Position numbers and translations under genes: made by a program. Below, piece after piece: positions 60,916-64,000 of a stretch of 64,000 nucleotides of DNA. The DNA comes from Pseudomonas viridiflava (lineage in GTDB: Bacteria; Pseudomonadota; Gammaproteobacteria; Pseudomonadales; Pseudomonadaceae): contig NZ_UUON01000051.1 in NCBI RefSeq assembly GCF_900590885.1, positions 558,001 to 622,000 on the forward strand, in the 5' to 3' direction. The notes beneath the pieces are model-generated. The model had not been told where the DNA came from, did not search any database, and saw only the letters and a list, made by a program, of their open reading frames with translations. Numbering within the stretch: position 1 is the first letter of the stretch; each line of letters opens with the position of its first letter.

Positions 60916-63396
60916 CTAGAAACGGTAAGTGAGGTCGACGAGCAGGCGCAGATCGCGTTCGCGATCACCGTCGTAGGGTCGGCTGATCAGGCTCAGGTTC
61001 GCGCCGACGTCCAGTACGTCGTTCCAGCGATACCGTTGGCCGTAACCGACCAGGCCGATACCGCCGGTGGAGTAGTCCTGCTGCTTATAGGTACCCGCAC
61101 CGACCTGGAACTGCTGGCTCCACTCGGTTTCGTAGCGGTGATAGAGCACGTGGTTGATGTTGATGATCGGCAACACGGTGAAGTCCGACTTCGGGTTGAA
61201 GTACACCGTGTCTTCCTTGCTGTTTTTGCTCGCGCCGACTTCCAGGCCCAGGTCCACTTGCACGCCCGGCGAGCTGTAGATGCCCTCGCGGCCGCTGAGC
61301 AAGGCTTCGAAGCGGTCGTTGCCGTCGCTGAAATGGGAGGGGCTGAGGGTCAGTTTCCACTCGCGGCTTTCATTCGCGCGCCAGCGGATAAAGCCGCTGC
61401 CACCGTTGGCCGTGACGCCATCGTTGAGCGCGCGCAGCGGCGTGGTGCTGAGCAGGTAGCCGAGGCTGCCGCCGTATTGCCAGTTATCGTTGATGTCGCG
61501 GGCAATCGACACGGCGGCGCCTTGCTTGGTGCCATCGCCGTAGGAGTGGTTGGACACCTCGGCTTCGATAGTCATGTCACGGGTACGCCGCTCCACGCCG
61601 ACCACCTGCCAACGGTGCTGGCCGGTGCCTTCTTCGAAGTCGGCACGGGCATAACCGGCACCGGCGAACACGCGCCAGTCTTCGTCGATGGGCGGCGTGT
61701 ACACACGCGTTTCGATGCCCCAGTCACGGCTCCCCGAGACCGCACCCGCATCGCCGCCGTTACCGCCGCCGAAGCTTTTGCCGGTGTAGGCCTCCACGCG
61801 CAGCTCGGCCATCTCATGCACATCGCGTAGGCGGCTGAGGCGCTGCACCTGGCGGTTGTCGGGGTTGCGCGCCACCACGTCATCGGTGAGCACGTCGAGC
61901 TGGCGCCACTCCTGCAGGTCCAGGGCGGTGTAGGCCTGGCTCACTTCCAGGCCGATATCGCGCGGGGCCTGGGCTTCGGTTTCCTTGAGCAGGCCTTCAG
62001 CGCGCCGTGGCAGGTCGCGGGCGCGGTACATGTCGGCCTGGGCCAGGCGCAGGCCGACGTTGCCCGGGGCTTTTGCCACCAGCGCTTCGAGGCCGGCTTC
62101 GCTGCCCGCCAGGTCGCCGCCGTAGGTACCGGCCTGCGCCGACAGTTGTTGCGCGTCCATCCAGCTGTCGTTGGGGTTGCCGATCGGCAGTCCCTTGAGT
62201 TCCACCCGTGGGTTCTGGCTGTTGGCCAGGCCGTTGGCGACCTCGCGGGCCTCCGTCACCTTGTCGCTTTCGAGCAAGGCATAAAACAGCGCCGTGCTGT
62301 CTTCTACATGGTCAGCCGGGTCGGCGTCCGGGGCAGTGATGGCCTGGCGATACAGCGGTTCGGACTTCTCCGGCTGGCGCTGGTCGAGGTAAGCGGCGGC
62401 CACCCAGCGCACGGCGTAGGTGGGCAATTGCACGCCTTCGCCCTTGAGGGTTTCGTACTCGCGGATCACTTCGGCGGTCCGCGCGCGCGCCTTGAGCGCG
62501 CCGAGGCGGTCGATGCGCCAGCCCACCACGTCGTCGTGGGCGCTGGCGTCGGGAGTCCAGCGCGCAAGCAAGCGGTCGTAGTCCTGCAGCGCGCGGTCGG
62601 CGATCACGTAGCGTTCTTGCTCGGTGCGCGTGGCGAATTCGGCCATGCGCACGCGCTCGGCAGCCAAGTCTCCTTCGAGGCGACGCTGGGTCACCGCGTC
62701 CACCAGGCCCGGGCGCTTGGCCGACAGGCGCAACGCGGCCTCCGGCAAACGGGCTTTTTGCAGGGCAACAATATATTCGCGGGCGACGTCCGGTTTGTCG
62801 CCGGCGCGGATAAACGCCTGGTCGAACTCGAACAGTGCGTCGTAGTTCAGGCCGGCGCGGGCCAGCGCGTAGCCCAGGGCCATGCGCCGGTTCGGGTCAT
62901 CGGGCTTGGCGGCCACCAGCGCGCGGGTGCGTTGCACGGCTTCACTGGCCTTGCCGCCGTCGGCCTGGGTGAGGGCCAGGCCCAGTTGCAGGTCGACATT
63001 ATTCGGTTCACGCAGCAGCGCGCGGCGATAGACCGCCTCGGCCTGCGCCCACTGCTTCTGGTTGCGATAAGTACGCGCGACGGTGGCCAATGCCTGGGAG
63101 GTCAAGTCGCGATGCGTGCCCTGGGCCTCATACACCTTCAACACTTCGGCGTCCTGGCCGGCCCAACCGGCGATCACCACATGGTCGCTGATCTGGCCGG
63201 GCGTCTGGCGCTCGGCGGGCAGTTGGCGCAATTGGGTGAGGGCGGGGGTGAAGTTGCCATTGCGCGCCTGAATAATCAGGGCGTCATAGGCCGCGTCGGC
63301 CATGGCGAAAGTGGGCATCAGCAACTGGCTGCACAAGGCGACCCCGACGAGCAGTCGCAACCGGCCTGATGCACTGAGTGGTAGGTTTCGCAACAT
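60916..63396 (-). CDS. pgaA: PgaA, PNAG export porin with TPR domain
   Basis: An 826-residue outer-membrane protein. Signal peptide to about TFAMADA. Residues about 35-510 form periplasmic TPR repeats (QLRQLPAERQTPGQISDHVVIAGWAGQDAE; QWAQAEAVYRRALLREPNNVDLQLGLALTQADGG and others). The C-terminal 300 residues form a 16-strand barrel ending in LLVDLTYRF with the terminal Phe. It binds PgaB and exports the polymer. AAGGAAGC lies 7 bp before ATG 63396. First gene of the operon. Confidence 0.93.
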   Translation of the reverse strand: MLRNLPLSASGRLRLLVGVALCSQLLMPTFAMADAAYDALIIQARNGNFTPALTQLRQLPAERQTPGQISDHVVIAGWAGQDAEVLKVYEAQGTHRDLTSQALATVARTYRNQKQWAQAEAVYRRALLREPNNVDLQLGLALTQADGGKASEAVQRTRALVAAKPDDPNRRMALGYALARAGLNYDALFEFDQAFIRAGDKPDVAREYIVALQKARLPEAALRLSAKRPGLVDAVTQRRLEGDLAAERVRMAEFATRTEQERYVIADRALQDYDRLLARWTPDASAHDDVVGWRIDRLGALKARARTAEVIREYETLKGEGVQLPTYAVRWVAAAYLDQRQPEKSEPLYRQAITAPDADPADHVEDSTALFYALLESDKVTEAREVANGLANSQNPRVELKGLPIGNPNDSWMDAQQLSAQAGTYGGDLAGSEAGLEALVAKAPGNVGLRLAQADMYRARDLPRRAEGLLKETEAQAPRDIGLEVSQAYTALDLQEWRQLDVLTDDVVARNPDNRQVQRLSRLRDVHEMAELRVEAYTGKSFGGGNGGDAGAVSGSRDWGIETRVYTPPIDEDWRVFAGAGYARADFEEGTGQHRWQVVGVERRTRDMTIEAEVSNHSYGDGTKQGAAVSIARDINDNWQYGGSLGYLLSTTPLRALNDGVTANGGSGFIRWRANESREWKLTLSPSHFSDGNDRFEALLSGREGIYSSPGVQVDLGLEVGASKNSKEDTVYFNPKSDFTVLPIININHVLYHRYETEWSQQFQVGAGTYKQQDYSTGGIGLVGYGQRYRWNDVLDVGANLSLISRPYDGDRERDLRLLVDLTYRF

Positions 63397-63574
63397 ATCG
63401 TGAGCTTCCTTACACACGGAAAGCTGTAACGATAGGTGGTCCTGAGCGATTCGCTTCAGGGTGCCGACGTCTAATGACCCGGCCTAGCTTTCCTGTAGGA
63501 ACTATCCCCGACACGCGTGTGCAAAAGTACAAGTCAGAACAATTGTTCAGAATTGCATGAGAATCTGAAATGTG

Positions 63575-63668
63575 AATGGGGGAACGGGGTTGCCTGCGAT
63601 AACAGCCCGCCGCCCGGCACGTGCGCCGGGCGTTTGACCTTTATCGCGGGCAACCCCGCTCCCCCATT
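63575..63668. repeat. Inverted-repeat element between pgaA promoter region and the DUF945-like gene
   Basis: Arms 63575-63602 and 63641-63668 match at 26 of 28 positions. Inside lies a second GC-rich stem around CGCCCGGC/GCCGGGCG. It is another dispersed Pseudomonas palindrome and could stop the upstream transcript. The rest of 63397-63694 should hold the pgaA promoter; no clear box was recognised. Confidence 0.8.
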
Positions 63669-63694
63669 ATTTATTTTCGGGCGCCGCTGAAATC

Positions 63695-64000
63695 TTACTG
63701 CGCGCCGCTGACCGCACCCACTTTGGCCATGACAAAGCCAATGAACTGTTCAACGGTCATCTTCTGGCCATTGAACGTCACTTCATTGTTGGCGTAGTGC
63801 AGTTTGGACACCACATCGCTGCCCACCAGGGTCGCCAGTTGCGTACCCACGGCCATGCCGCTGACCATCTCGCTGGCCATCTGGGATTGCTGCTCGATGG
63901 CTTTCGGGTCGGTCACGCCACCGGCCTGCGCTTGCAGGGCGGCAACGTCGGCGATCATCGGCTTGGACAGCACCAGGTTGGCGTCCAGCAACGACACCAT
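63695..64000 (-). CDS. YdgA-like DUF945 protein (C-terminal part, cut by window end)
   Basis: The last 101 residues of a minus-strand gene whose start is outside the window. The text ANLVLSKPMIADVAALQAQ, then MASEMVSGMAVGTQLATLVG and NNEVTFNGQKMTVEQFIGFV matches the C-terminal part of YdgA/DUF945 proteins, which are large periplasmic or membrane-associated proteins. The function is unknown. The apparent Met at the window edge is internal. Confidence 0.75.
   Translation of the reverse strand: MVSLLDANLVLSKPMIADVAALQAQAGGVTDPKAIEQQSQMASEMVSGMAVGTQLATLVGSDVVSKLHYANNEVTFNGQKMTVEQFIGFVMAKVGAVSGAQ

Noticed and set aside
58918..61830. A 970-codon plus-strand frame
   Set aside because: Antisense shadow of pgaB and pgaA.

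Overview
The window is chromosomal DNA from a Pseudomonas of the fluorescens group. This is inferred from the gene set (gabDT, pgaABCD, a cup-type fimbrial locus with rcs/pvr regulators, a serralysin, FHA/CdiA-type two-partner secretion), the high-GC codon use of the core genes, and the typical Pseudomonas extragenic inverted repeats. No species can be named from the sequence alone.

Layout. 1-3430: the N-terminal part of a response regulator (cut by the window edge), then gabT and gabD for GABA catabolism, all on the minus strand. 3802-3878: tRNA-Arg(CCG). 3834-22150: an 18.3-kb integrated element bounded by a 38-bp perfect repeat of the tRNA 3' part. It carries a tyrosine integrase, an AlpA-like regulator, a replication-type protein, a MobC-like protein and a large load of defence genes: an Mrr restriction enzyme with an unknown partner, a complete type II-A retron (promoter, msr-msd RNA, N-glycosidase-like effector, reverse transcriptase), a DUF2971 protein, a membrane-anchored PD-(D/E)XK nuclease-like protein, an SRA-like/HNH endonuclease, a four-helix membrane protein and a PHP-ATPase (TrlF/Ppl-type) protein. 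The element is best read as a mobilizable defence island. No relaxase or conjugation genes are present, so transfer would need a helper.

22278-37091: a degenerate receiver protein, then rcsB-rcsC-pvrR-pvrS-like regulators facing a five-gene chaperone-usher operon. This is the order known from the cupD locus of P. aeruginosa PA14. 37111-39925: a vWA lipoprotein, an ECF sigma factor and a probable anti-sigma factor. 40251-42065: a serralysin-like metalloprotease with a duplicated C-terminal domain. 42157-44927: two lipoproteins, an RDD membrane protein, a type I signal peptidase and a small membrane protein.

44955-56624: a contact-dependent inhibition type locus on the minus strand: outer-membrane transporter (CdiB), a 2846-residue exoprotein with a VENN motif (CdiA), its SUKH immunity protein, and downstream small genes that look like an orphan toxin tail plus a second SUKH immunity gene. 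The 59-residue orphan protein shares a motif with the extreme C terminus of CdiA.

57078-63396: pgaABCD for poly-N-acetylglucosamine. The window ends in the 3' part of a YdgA/DUF945-like gene. Together the core part encodes surface and biofilm functions (Cup fimbriae with c-di-GMP control, CDI, PNAG), while the island encodes anti-phage functions.
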